Shown here: piece by piece, positions 22,771 to 31,945 of the stretch
Layout of the letters: every line of letters begins with the position of its first letter
How positions within the stretch are numbered: the stretch's first letter is position 1
Origin: Susulua sp964536195
GTDB taxonomy: Bacteria; Omnitrophota; Gorgyraeia; Duberdicusellales; 4484-171
Assembly: GCA_964536195.1 (NCBI GenBank)
Contig: CAZHVO010000003.1
Span: 1 to 41,407 of the forward strand
Reading direction: 5' to 3'
DNA: 41,407 bases
Program-made: the position numbers and the translations under genes
Notes under the pieces: generated by a model
The model's input: only the letters and a program-made list of their open reading frames with translations
Told to the model about the DNA's origin: nothing
Databases searched by the model: none

Positions 22771-24966
22771 ATGTCTAAAATTGTTTTGATAAATCCTGTA
22801 AATCTTGACCCCCCGCCTAATTATTTTGGGCCGCCATATGGGTTAAGTCTTATAGCGGCTAATCTTTTAAAATGCAACAAGAAAGTTACCGCTTATGACT
22901 TTGACTTTCAACCGATGCCGGTAATGCTGCAGGCAATCCCGGAAATACTAAAAAAAGATAAACCTGATTATATAGGTATTGCAACACAAAGTTGTGCTAG
23001 AGGTTCAGTATATCAGATCATTAGGGCAATAAAAAAAAATGATAACAAGGTAAAGATAATATTAGGTGGGCCATTTGCGTCATTGAAATTTGAGTTGCTT
23101 TTGCGCAATTTTGCTGTTGATTTTGTAATAATCGGCGATGGAGAGATAACTTTAAATCAGCTTATTGATTGTATTGACAATAAAGATAACTTGAGTGATG
23201 TGGATGGTATAGCATATATAGGAAGTGGTAAGCTTTGTGTGACTCAGGAAAGAGAAAAAATAAGCAATTTAGATCAATTACTTTACCCTGCTTTTCATCT
23301 TTTTAAAGACTTTAATGAGAGAATGGCCTTTCCTAAAAATCTTGGCCCTTTGCCAAATTTTTTATTAGGTAAACGGTGTACAACCTTAAAAGATGCATTG
23401 TTAATGTTGTCTTCCAGAGGGTGTATTTATAGCTGTAACTTTTGTCCAATGAGCAAGATAACTAAGCATAAAATAAGATTTCATAGCCCGGAGTATTTTG
23501 TAAATATGGTTGAGTATTTTCATGAAAAGTATAGTATTAGTGATTTTGTTTTTGGCGATAATTTCTTTACATTAAGAAAAGAAAGAGTTCTGAAAATTTG
23601 TGAGTTGATATTACAGAAAAAGCTAAAAATAAAATGGGGTTGTATGACTCGTTCTGATTATGTTGACGAGGAGATGTTGTCGATAATGGCGAAAGCTGGC
23701 TGTTTTGAAATATCTTATGGAGTTGAAAGTGGATCAGTTTTGATTCAGAAAAAAATAGGTAAAAATCTTGATCTAGCTAAAACCAAAGAATCATTTTTAA
23801 TGACGGAAAAGTTTGGCATTAGAAGTGTGCTTATGCTTATGATTGGGAATAGTGGAGAAAATGTAAATACGATAAAGCAGACTATGAAATTTGTCCGCGG
23901 AATGAGGCCGGATAGTATTTTGGTTAAAAAAGTAAAGGTGTATCCCGGTACAAAAATTCATGATATTTTTGAACAAAAAGGTTTGATAGATGACAATTAT
24001 TATTTAGGCGATGACTACCATCCGCCTACCTTTACTTTGGCGCATAGCCAAAATAAACTTAATGATTTTTCAGATATGATTAAGTCGAGGAGGGTATATA
24101 TAGACTCTACTAACGTTTCAAACAACAATTCATTGTTTAGTGATTTAGATAGCGGTTTAAGAGATAAAGATCTTGATACCATTAAAAAAGAACTTGCATT
24201 AGCTTTAACTAGGGCAGAACTGGTGGTACTGACCGGAGGCGAGTTTTTTCTGCGTAAAGATTTTTTTGATATTCTGCGATTTGCTATCGACTTAAATCTT
24301 CATCATCTTTATATAAAAAGCAACGCAAGAATATTTTTATACAATAAGTTTTTAGAAAAATTGATGAATATAGAATGTCTGGAAAAAATTTTAGTTCCTT
24401 TTTACGGCGAAGAGGCTTATCACGATCAAGTTTGCCGGGTTAAAGGAGCTTTTTCCCAAACTGTAAAAGGCATTAAGAATTTAAAATTAAGATTTCCTTA
24501 CATCAAAGTCCAGGCACAAATACCAATTTTACTTAATAATTTTGAAAGAATTCAGGATTTAACAGTAATGCTTTCAAATATGGGGGTTGATGAGTTTCAC
24601 TATCTATTTGGCCGTAGTTGCGATGGGATTACGAAAGTAAGTCCGAATAATTTACCGCTTATCAGCAAAGCTATGAAGAGTATTGCAACGGCAAGTAAGT
24701 GGTTGGTTAAAAAAAATAAAGAAATATCTTTTGAGGGTGTGCCTTTATGTATAGCCGGAAAGTACAAATACTATTGTTGCGATTTCACGCAGCCCTTTGA
24801 CGAGGTAATAACATTTGATAATAAAGTCGTGGGTTGTATTGAATTGAGAAAAAAATATAAGAAAAAGTATTTTTTTTGTAGAAAATGCAAAGAGGGTGAT
24901 TTGTGTGAAGGTGTTTGGAGAAATTATGCGAAAATAGCAAAATCTGATGAGCTTAAACCATACTGA
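22771..24966 (+). CDS. B12-binding-type rSAM fused to a Cys-less type 2 rSAM-like domain
   Basis: 731 residues from ATG 22771; a GTG at 22765 is less likely. The N-terminal part is a B12-binding-type domain (IVLINPVNLDPPPNYFGPPY, GIATQSCARGS, ILGGPFAS, IIGDGE) followed by a normal rSAM core: CIYSCNFC (C218, C222, C225), FGDNFF, YGVESGS. The C-terminal half aligns with the HxsC-like type 2 proteins, but the cluster motif reads SNNNSLFS (S450, S454, S457): all three Cys are Ser. GGEP is GGEF. The type 2 tail is intact (VPLC, CRKCKEGDLCEGVWRNY). The second domain therefore cannot bind the usual [4Fe-4S]-SAM but may keep an auxiliary cluster and peptide binding. It overlaps the next gene by 20 bp. 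Confidence 0.78.
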   Translation: MSKIVLINPVNLDPPPNYFGPPYGLSLIAANLLKCNKKVTAYDFDFQPMPVMLQAIPEILKKDKPDYIGIATQSCARGSVYQIIRAIKKNDNKVKIILGGPFASLKFELLLRNFAVDFVIIGDGEITLNQLIDCIDNKDNLSDVDGIAYIGSGKLCVTQEREKISNLDQLLYPAFHLFKDFNERMAFPKNLGPLPNFLLGKRCTTLKDALLMLSSRGCIYSCNFCPMSKITKHKIRFHSPEYFVNMVEYFHEKYSISDFVFGDNFFTLRKERVLKICELILQKKLKIKWGCMTRSDYVDEEMLSIMAKAGCFEISYGVESGSVLIQKKIGKNLDLAKTKESFLMTEKFGIRSVLMLMIGNSGENVNTIKQTMKFVRGMRPDSILVKKVKVYPGTKIHDIFEQKGLIDDNYYLGDDYHPPTFTLAHSQNKLNDFSDMIKSRRVYIDSTNVSNNNSLFSDLDSGLRDKDLDTIKKELALALTRAELVVLTGGEFFLRKDFFDILRFAIDLNLHHLYIKSNARIFLYNKFLEKLMNIECLEKILVPFYGEEAYHDQVCRVKGAFSQTVKGIKNLKLRFPYIKVQAQIPILLNNFERIQDLTVMLSNMGVDEFHYLFGRSCDGITKVSPNNLPLISKAMKSIATASKWLVKKNKEISFEGVPLCIAGKYKYYCCDFTQPFDEVITFDNKVVGCIELRKKYKKKYFFCRKCKEGDLCEGVWRNYAKIAKSDELKPY

Positions 24967-27900
24967 AAATAATAGTGTTGCAAATATGCTGATTTGTATT
25001 ACAGCAAAATGCCAATTAGATTGTTCTTATTGCAGTCTTGACCGGGAGGTTCAGGATATTACTGAGTCGATGCTATACGATGCATTGGACTTGTTGTTTA
25101 CAGCCAAGAAAGATATCCTGGAGATACAATTTTTTGGCGGTGAACCATTGTTGAGGTTTGATCTTATGGAAAAGGCAGTTAATTATGCAACGGAAAAAAA
25201 TCAAAAAATAGGAAAAAATATCAGGTATGTTTTAACTACCAATGGTTTAATCTTGAATGATGAAAATTGCCAGTTTTTAAAACAGCATGATTTTACATTG
25301 TTACTAAGTATTGATGGCATGCCAGAAACACAAATTAAGAATAGGCCTTTGAGTTTTTCGGGTAAAACAAATTATTTTGAGTCAATTTCAAAAGCTTTAG
25401 CTTTTCTTAAAGTTTTCAAAATCGATTATTTTGTCAATATGGTTTTTATGCCTGATGATGTAAAAAAGATGACTGAAAACGTAGAATACCTTATCGATTT
25501 GGGCGTGAAGGATATACAACTAGCTTATGCGGTTGGACAGTATTTTAGTGATAATAATATTTTTAGATCTGTGGATGAATTTACTAAAATAGCTCAGTTG
25601 GCTAAGGAGAGAAAAGTACGTTTTCGTAATTTAGACAATGATAATGAACCGATATTGTTTTCTCCACAAGTAGTCGTGAGTCCTTTGGGTAAAGTTTATG
25701 TTGGGTGTGCGTTGGTTTTAGAAAAGAAATTTAAAGAATTCAATGATATTTTTTATTACGATCAGTTAAATAATGGGTTAACCTTTGAAGATGTTTGCCG
25801 GACAAATTCTGAGCAGTTTGCCTTGCTTGAGAAAAATAGGGATAAAATAGATAAAGCTTTATTTAGCAATTTATCTTTGGGTGTCGCTTTGGATATCTTT
25901 GCTAAACATTATCGCATAAGCAAAGATAAGGGCTTAAATATGTACGAGGCCCAGAGTAATTATCTATACCATGATAAACTTATGCTAATGCTTACCCATA
26001 AATGCCAGATGTGTTGTCGTTATTGCTATCTTGATTTTACTCATCCCGACATCAAAGAAGAGGTAATTTATAAGGCTATAGATGTTTTGTTTTTTTCACA
26101 GAAGAAGGATAGTGTCGAGATACAATTTTTTGGCGGTGAACCTTTGCTGAGATTTGACCTTATGAAAAAGACCATAAATTATGCAGAGAAAAAATGTGTA
26201 GAGGCCGGGAAAAAAGTAAAGTATCTCTTAGCTACTAATGGAATTGGGTTAGGTGCTAAGGAATTGGAATATTTGTCTAATTATCAGGTTGGTTTTATTC
26301 TTAGCATTGACGGTAAAAGCCGTACTCAAAGATATAATCGACCGTTATTAAACAAGAAGAAAAATTATCCTTTTATTCGATTTACGCGGGTTATCAATAA
26401 CTTGGTAGGCCAAAAACGGGATTTCTTTATTAATCTTGTTGTTGGTCCCAAAAATGTAAATGCTTTAGTTGACAATGCTTTGTTTTTTTTAAAGTTGGGC
26501 GTAAAGAATATAAGACTATCTTATGAACTTGGAGTTTTTTGGGAAAAAAAATATATCATCCGATATTGTATCGCTTCATTTAAGATTATGTGGGAGTGGA
26601 TAAAACATGGTGATAATAATTTAATAAATTTACATGTTGATGATGAGCCTTCTCTTATATCTCCGGTGCTTACAGTTGATTACGAGGGAAGTGTTTATAG
26701 TGGGTGTACAATAACTTTAGAGAAGTTATTTCCGGCTTTTCGAAAAATTAATTATATTGACAATATATGTAATGTTAAAAGAATGGAAGATATGAGTCGA
26801 ACCAGGAAAGAAGTAGTGAGTAAAATGTGGAGTTTATCTGAAAAACGTGAGTTGGTGTTTAATAATCTTATGGTCGGTAAACTTGCCGAGCAGCATTTCC
26901 ATAAATTTAACGTGGAAGAAAAGAAAGACGTCGACTCAGACTTGCCTAAATATAAGGTAAGCGGGCTAATGCTAATGTGTACTTATCAGTGCCAATTAAA
27001 ATGTGGATATTGCGAGATAGAACAATGTGATAAGTCAATGAAGCAGAAGGTAGTTGAGGATGCTATTGATTTGCTGTTGACCACTAAGGGCAAAGAGTGT
27101 TTGTTGAGATTTTGGGGCGGAGAGCCTTTGCTTGAATGGGAACTTATTAAAAAAGGGATTAAGGCCGGAATTAAGAAAGCCAAAATAAAAAACAAAAAGC
27201 TAAAATTTTCCATTACTACTAATGGATTACTGTTGGATGAAGAGAAACTTGATTTTTTAAAAAAGAATTCAGTGGAAATAATGTTCTCTATGGATGGAGA
27301 TGAATTAGCAAATAAAACTTTTAGGCTAAAAGGGGTTAATGAAAAACTTTATACTGAGTTGGAGAATAACTTAAAGCTTTTAGCTAATTCAGGTATCGCC
27401 CATTTTGTTAATTTAGTGGTTTTTCCGGATAACGTAGAACACTTGGCTAAAAATATCAGTTTTATCAAACGATTAGGAGTTCAGCGGATACAGATTGGTT
27501 ATCAGAATGCTGTATTTTGGGGTGCAGATAAGGTTAAGGCGATGCAAGATCAAATAAGAAAGTTTTTTGAGGCAAATGGAGGAGAAGAGCTATTGATGAA
27601 TTTCGTTAATGATTGTGAACCGACAATGCTTAGTAATGAAATATTGGTGGATGTGGACGGAAAACTTTATTTGGACGGAGCTGTTTTCATGGAAAAAGAT
27701 TTTCCTGCCCTGCGAAAGCAATATTTTTTAGGTGATCTTAAGGCTATTAAGCGTGTTGATGACCTGTATTTAACTAAAAAAGATGTATTCAATAAATTCA
27801 AAAAAGCATGTAATGCTAGGCAGCGTAAGCTATTAGATAATAATATTGATCTTGGTCTGGAAATGGAATATTTTTACAATGATTTTTCTTCTCGTTCTTT

Positions 27901-28828
27901 TCAATCTAACGAGCATCCGGTTTTGATTCCCGTTCTAAAAAGTGATGTTGAAGCTCAACAGAAGACTTTGAAAAAGATAGGCATAAACTCTTCATTTTTA
28001 TATCTAAATGGCCCCTGTAGAAACAATTGCATATTTTGTCTTAATAAAGAAGAGGAGCGCTATTCTGATCCTTTTAAAAGTGAACGCTTGATTGAGAAGA
28101 ATAAGGATTTGAAGAATAATAAATTATGTATTGTCGGAAATGACCCTCTCCTGCATCCTGATATCATTACTATTGTAGAATTAGCCAGAGGATTCAATTT
28201 TAAAGAGATAGAAATCATGACTTCAGGAGAAGTATTGGCTAATGAGGGTTTTACTAAAAAGTTGATTAATTCCGGTGTTAGTTCATTTTCTCTTCCTTTA
28301 TATTCTGATATAGCCCAAATCCATGATTTTATAGTAGGAGTTAAAGGTAGCTATCCGAAGGTTTTGAAGGGCGTAGAAAATGTTTTATCTAATAGAGGGA
28401 GGGTGTTTGTTCATTCTAATTTGTTGAAGCAGAATATTGACGGTCTAAAAAAATTAGAAGGGTTTGTGAAAAATATTTTAGGTTTGCCGTTTGTTATTTT
28501 GCCGGTTAGACCTAAAAGTTCTAATTTGTTATACAAAGATTTAGTGCCTTCTTATAGGGATATTGTAATGAAGTTAAAAGGGGTAAATTCTTTGATGGCT
28601 TTTCCCCTATGCGTTGTTAAGCAGGTTCAGAAGAATATTTTTAAAGATGAAAGCGAGATAGCCGATTCGATGAAATTATATGTTTTAGACCAAAAGTTTG
28701 TTAAACCGCAAAAGTGCCGCCGGTGTGCGGATCGCCTTAAATGTGTGGGGATTTTTAAAGAGCATGGCCAGATGTATGGAGTTGGAGCTTTGAAGCCTTT
28801 TATTAGAAATGGCAAGAAAATCAGTTAA
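24947..28828 (+). CDS. Four-domain radical SAM protein (type 1 x3, type 2 x1)
   Basis: 1293 residues carrying four complete CxxxCxxC motifs: C22/26/29 (CQLDCSYC), C353/357/360 (CQMCCRYC), C682/686/689 (CQLKCGYC) and C1024/1028/1031 (CRNNCIFC). The first three are type 1 modules of about 330 residues, each with GGEPLL, TNG, a SIDG- or SMDG-like strand and the EPxLxSxxxxV region, and no SPASM cysteines. The fourth is a type 2 module in which GGEPT is VGNDPLL, ending in FPLC and CRRCADRLKCVG. Modules 1 and 2 share 26 identical bases (25121-25146 and 26117-26142), evidence of internal duplication. The predicted protein has no break. It starts inside the previous gene and ends inside the next. It could perform successive reactions along a repetitive peptide (inference). 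Confidence 0.8.
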   Translation: MSLNHTENNSVANMLICITAKCQLDCSYCSLDREVQDITESMLYDALDLLFTAKKDILEIQFFGGEPLLRFDLMEKAVNYATEKNQKIGKNIRYVLTTNGLILNDENCQFLKQHDFTLLLSIDGMPETQIKNRPLSFSGKTNYFESISKALAFLKVFKIDYFVNMVFMPDDVKKMTENVEYLIDLGVKDIQLAYAVGQYFSDNNIFRSVDEFTKIAQLAKERKVRFRNLDNDNEPILFSPQVVVSPLGKVYVGCALVLEKKFKEFNDIFYYDQLNNGLTFEDVCRTNSEQFALLEKNRDKIDKALFSNLSLGVALDIFAKHYRISKDKGLNMYEAQSNYLYHDKLMLMLTHKCQMCCRYCYLDFTHPDIKEEVIYKAIDVLFFSQKKDSVEIQFFGGEPLLRFDLMKKTINYAEKKCVEAGKKVKYLLATNGIGLGAKELEYLSNYQVGFILSIDGKSRTQRYNRPLLNKKKNYPFIRFTRVINNLVGQKRDFFINLVVGPKNVNALVDNALFFLKLGVKNIRLSYELGVFWEKKYIIRYCIASFKIMWEWIKHGDNNLINLHVDDEPSLISPVLTVDYEGSVYSGCTITLEKLFPAFRKINYIDNICNVKRMEDMSRTRKEVVSKMWSLSEKRELVFNNLMVGKLAEQHFHKFNVEEKKDVDSDLPKYKVSGLMLMCTYQCQLKCGYCEIEQCDKSMKQKVVEDAIDLLLTTKGKECLLRFWGGEPLLEWELIKKGIKAGIKKAKIKNKKLKFSITTNGLLLDEEKLDFLKKNSVEIMFSMDGDELANKTFRLKGVNEKLYTELENNLKLLANSGIAHFVNLVVFPDNVEHLAKNISFIKRLGVQRIQIGYQNAVFWGADKVKAMQDQIRKFFEANGGEELLMNFVNDCEPTMLSNEILVDVDGKLYLDGAVFMEKDFPALRKQYFLGDLKAIKRVDDLYLTKKDVFNKFKKACNARQRKLLDNNIDLGLEMEYFYNDFSSRSFQSNEHPVLIPVLKSDVEAQQKTLKKIGINSSFLYLNGPCRNNCIFCLNKEEERYSDPFKSERLIEKNKDLKNNKLCIVGNDPLLHPDIITIVELARGFNFKEIEIMTSGEVLANEGFTKKLINSGVSSFSLPLYSDIAQIHDFIVGVKGSYPKVLKGVENVLSNRGRVFVHSNLLKQNIDGLKKLEGFVKNILGLPFVILPVRPKSSNLLYKDLVPSYRDIVMKLKGVNSLMAFPLCVVKQVQKNIFKDESEIADSMKLYVLDQKFVKPQKCRRCADRLKCVGIFKEHGQMYGVGALKPFIRNGKKIS

Positions 28829-29921
28829 TACCCAGCAATTATTAAAAAGATTAGCAGAGTTGGGCATCAAGGATCCTTTAAGTAGTAATACTTTGGGAGA
28901 AGTGTACTTAATGTTATCTCTGCGTTGCAATTTACGATGTAAGGTATGTTCTTGGTGGGGGGCAAAAGGCCCTTGCAGGGATAGAGGGTTTATGGATAAA
29001 TATGCTTCATCGTTGACCTTGAAAGAGCTTAAACCTTTCATGGAAGATATTATAAGCTTTTCTCCGAAAACAATTACTTTTTCTGGAGGAGAACCGCTTA
29101 TGTATAAAAAATGGTATGTTTTGGCCGATTATTTTAAGGCAAGGGGAGTCAAAGTGTCTTTAACCACAAACGGTGTATTTTTTCTAAATAATTTCGATAA
29201 ATTGGTTAATGTTGTAGACGAGATAAACCTTTCATTAGGCGGCCCCCCTTCTATACTGAATCTTATCCGAGACAATCGCCCCAGCCATTTTAATAAGATA
29301 CTGCAGGGGTTGAAAAAAATAAGTGATTTTAAGCGAAACAACCGCAATAAGCCTTTGTTAGGGATACTTTATACTATTTCAGATATAAGCTATGGCTATA
29401 TGTCGGAACTTATAGAATTTTTACAAGATAACCGTATTCCAATTGACCGGTATTGTTTTCAACATTTGATGTTTATCGGCCCGGATACATTTAAGGCTCA
29501 GCAAAGAATATTTAAAAATAAGTTCGGGATTACATCTTTAGATTTGTGGCAGGGATATACTTATCTCCCCAAGAAAATAGATTTTAAAAAATTCAGAGAT
29601 GAGATAAAAAAAGTAAAAAAAATGGCAAATGTAAGATTCAGCCCTGATTTTCGTCTTCACGAAATAGAAGACTATTATAAATGTAATAGAGGGGCATTAC
29701 ATTATGCCGATTACTGTACCGCTCCTTGGCATCAGATAGATATGATGCCTAACGGAGATGTCTATACCTGTCATGATTATTTTATCGGTAATATAAAAAA
29801 TTCGTCATTTAAGGATATATGGAACGGACAAAAAGCAAAGAATTTAAGAAAATATCTTTTGAATAAATTGTTTCCCGGGTGTAAGGGGTGTTTTTATCAT
29901 TATTGCGATAGGGTAGATTAG
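28809..29921 (+). CDS. Radical SAM/SPASM-type protein
   Basis: 370 residues. CNLRCKVC (C40, C44, C47), SGGEPLMYKK, LTTNG. The C-terminal part has YCTAPWHQIDMMPNGDVYTC and FKDIWNG followed by FPGCKGCFYHYC, the layout of a SPASM/twitch domain with Cys for auxiliary clusters, as in heme D1- and sactipeptide-type enzymes. It differs from both expanded families here and lies last in the tightly overlapping run 17786-29921. Substrate unknown. Its end is followed by a 77-bp spacer with a new promoter. Confidence 0.82.
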   Translation: MARKSVNTQQLLKRLAELGIKDPLSSNTLGEVYLMLSLRCNLRCKVCSWWGAKGPCRDRGFMDKYASSLTLKELKPFMEDIISFSPKTITFSGGEPLMYKKWYVLADYFKARGVKVSLTTNGVFFLNNFDKLVNVVDEINLSLGGPPSILNLIRDNRPSHFNKILQGLKKISDFKRNNRNKPLLGILYTISDISYGYMSELIEFLQDNRIPIDRYCFQHLMFIGPDTFKAQQRIFKNKFGITSLDLWQGYTYLPKKIDFKKFRDEIKKVKKMANVRFSPDFRLHEIEDYYKCNRGALHYADYCTAPWHQIDMMPNGDVYTCHDYFIGNIKNSSFKDIWNGQKAKNLRKYLLNKLFPGCKGCFYHYCDRVD

Positions 29922-29944
29922 CTTAAAGAAGGTAGGGAAAGTGT

Positions 29945-29986
29945 TTGTTGATTCTGAGGTTTCGTGGTATATTTATCTATAGATAA
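29945..29986 (+). promoter_or_regulatory. Promoter with a 14-bp palindrome over the start site
   Basis: TTGTTG (29945-29950), a 17-bp spacer, and an extended -10 TGGTATATT (TATATT at 29968-29973). A perfect palindrome TTATCTATAGATAA (29973-29986) begins on the -10 and covers the predicted start near 29980, ending 4 bp before the GGAGG ribosome site. This is a good operator position for a repressor. Confidence 0.5.
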
Positions 29987-30001
29987 TAAAGGAGGTGTGT
30001 G

Positions 30002-30493
30002 ATGAGAGCAACGAAAGCAAAAAAGGAAAGCGGTAAATCAGGGAAAAAAGGCAAAAGTAGAAAAGGAGCCCTCTATGCTCCAAAATCCTCAACAGTAGTC
30101 GCTGGAAGATTTATTGATAGTGGAGATGGTACAATAACCGATTTGAAGACAAGGTTAATGTGGGCTAAAGAAAGTAATAGTATTGGTTGCTATTGCGGCA
30201 AGAAAATGACATGGAACGATGCTGTTAAATATGCAAAGTCTCTATCGTCTGCAGGATATTCTGATTGGCGCCTTCCGGAAATAGAAGAATTAATAAGCAT
30301 TGTAGATTATTCAAAACTTGACCCTGCCATTCACGAGGTTTTCCTGAGTACACCTAATGGCTATTTTTGGACAAGTACTGTTTTTAAAAGTGATACCAGA
30401 GGCGTCTGGGTAGTAGGCTTTGATACCGGAAGAGTCAATGGCGATGACAAGAGCGAATTTTTTTATCTTAGATGTGTTCGTAATATAAAATAG
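30002..30493 (+). CDS. DUF1566 (Lcl-type) domain protein
   Basis: 163 residues from ATG 30002 (GGAGG 6 nt upstream; the GTG at 29999 is too close). A very basic N-terminal tail of about 35 residues (ATKAKKESGKSGKKGKSRKG) precedes a DUF1566 domain: DGTITDLKTRLMWAK, YSDWRLPEIEELISIVDY, FWTSTVFKSD, YLRCVRN. DUF1566 has a C-type-lectin-like fold related to FGE-sulfatase and diversity-generating target proteins. There is no signal peptide. Cys occur as GCYCGKK and in CVRN. It lies between rSAM genes with its own promoter. It could be a protein substrate of the enzymes or a binding protein; no reverse transcriptase or template repeat is present. Confidence 0.75.
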   Translation: MRATKAKKESGKSGKKGKSRKGALYAPKSSTVVAGRFIDSGDGTITDLKTRLMWAKESNSIGCYCGKKMTWNDAVKYAKSLSSAGYSDWRLPEIEELISIVDYSKLDPAIHEVFLSTPNGYFWTSTVFKSDTRGVWVVGFDTGRVNGDDKSEFFYLRCVRNIK

Positions 30494-30510
30494 CGAGAGT
30501 ATTTAAAGAG

Positions 30511-30930
30511 ATGGCTATTAATCGTCGCGTAGGGAAGTTCGCTTTCTGCTGTCCTCACTGTCGGGTTATAGCAGAAGATTTAAGATATTGCCCCTTATGT
30601 GGTAGAAAACTGTTTGTGGTTAAAGAAGGCTATTATGCTAGTCTCTTAGGAGATACCGTAATAAAAACTGACTTTCCTGAACAGAAAAAACCTTCTCATC
30701 TGGGAGATTTTCCTTGGATAAGTATATGTGTTTGTTCTAAGTGTAAATACACGGTTCATGCGGGAGAGGTTTGTCCTGTAGATGGTACAAAGCTAAAAAA
30801 GAAGATAGTTAAAATAGCTTACGCTTGCAAAAGAGACAGAATCGCTTTTTCTACTAAGACAACGTGTCCTCTTTGTAAAATTCCCACCATAAAAATTGAG
30901 GACGTTCATACTGTTAAATTTGCCATTTAA
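30511..30930 (+). CDS. Small zinc-ribbon protein
   Basis: 139 residues with three metal-ribbon-like sets: CCPHC with CPLCGRK, CSKC with CPVDGTK, and C followed by CPLCK, about 11 Cys in all. No catalytic domain and no signal peptide. The Cys pair spacing is that of zinc ribbons, though Fe-S binding in this company is also possible. It follows the DUF1566 gene by 17 bp and precedes the next rSAM gene by 85 bp. A scaffolding or nucleic-acid-binding role is possible. No family recognised beyond the ribbon. Confidence 0.6.
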   Translation: MAINRRVGKFAFCCPHCRVIAEDLRYCPLCGRKLFVVKEGYYASLLGDTVIKTDFPEQKKPSHLGDFPWISICVCSKCKYTVHAGEVCPVDGTKLKKKIVKIAYACKRDRIAFSTKTTCPLCKIPTIKIEDVHTVKFAI

Positions 30931-31015
30931 TCTTTGTTGGAGGCGTATTTGATTAAATTAGATTCTTCCATAAGGGTTTAGCTTTGGTAAAGATAACCTT
31001 TTTATTACATAACAA

Positions 31016-31945
31016 ATGGAGCGGCTTGAATTTCATATCTCATACAAATGTTATAACAATTGTTGTTTTTGCAGTGAAAGCGGCCAATTAAGTAAATTCA
31101 GAGATTTATTTGTTTCCCGAGAGAAGATTATTGCTAATCTGGAAAATTTTGCCAAAAAAGGCTTTAAACATATTACTTTTACCGGAGGCGAGCCGACCTA
31201 TCATCCTCATTGTATTGAGATTCTGAAATTAGCCAAAAAATTAGGATATAAAACTTATCTGACAACTAACGGTGGACTGTTCTCGCTAAAGAAGTTTACC
31301 CAAAAAGCTTTGCCCTATCTTGATGAAGTTTGTTTTTCACTTCACGGCCACACTGCAAAGCTCCATAATTTTCATACTCGTAACAAAAAAAGTTTTAGTA
31401 AACTGGCCAAAGCCTTAGCAAACATAGAAGAGGCAAAGGAAAATACTTTTGGGTTTGCTAATATTGTAATAACTAAATATAATTTCGATTTTTTAATTGA
31501 GATTATCGATTTCATTAGTCGCTACAAGAAGATAAAACAGGTTCTTGTTTCCAATTTTGCTCCTGAAGGTAACGGGTTATCCAATTTTAATGAATTAGTT
31601 GTACCTTTATTCCGAATTAAAGAAAAGGTTGGCGCGATCGTCGATAAGGCAGAGAGTCAATCTATAGTGGCAAGATTTTTTGGAGTACCGCTTTGTGCAT
31701 TAAATGGTTATTGGAATTATTCTAACGATGCTTATTGGTCATCGCGTACGACCATTGAACAATGGAAAACGAATAAAAAGATATTTCTAAAGAAAACTTT
31801 AAGCTATAAACCGGTTCGGGGAAGAGTTAAAACTCTCAAGTGCCGGCAATGTTTAAAAAAAGATATTTGTGGAGGACTTTTTAAAAAATATTATCATGAA
31901 TTCGGTGATTATGAATTAATGCCGTTTTCAAGAGAGGTAGAATGA
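31016..31945 (+). CDS. Radical SAM protein, type 2 (HxsC-like)
   Basis: 309 residues; an in-frame TAA at 31010 fixes the start at ATG 31016, which has no ribosome site. CYNNCCFC (C12, C16, C19), TGGEPTYHPH, LTTNG, HGHTAKLHN and the KKSFSKLAKAL segment. The tail has VPLC and CRQCLKKDICGG. About 30 residues between these are longer than in its relatives. It overlaps the following gene by 4 bp (ATGA). Confidence 0.8.
   Translation: MERLEFHISYKCYNNCCFCSESGQLSKFRDLFVSREKIIANLENFAKKGFKHITFTGGEPTYHPHCIEILKLAKKLGYKTYLTTNGGLFSLKKFTQKALPYLDEVCFSLHGHTAKLHNFHTRNKKSFSKLAKALANIEEAKENTFGFANIVITKYNFDFLIEIIDFISRYKKIKQVLVSNFAPEGNGLSNFNELVVPLFRIKEKVGAIVDKAESQSIVARFFGVPLCALNGYWNYSNDAYWSSRTTIEQWKTNKKIFLKKTLSYKPVRGRVKTLKCRQCLKKDICGGLFKKYYHEFGDYELMPFSREVE

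Noticed and set aside
29999..30493. DUF1566 protein as the target of a diversity-generating retroelement
   Set aside because: No reverse transcriptase gene or template/variable repeat pair is visible in the window.
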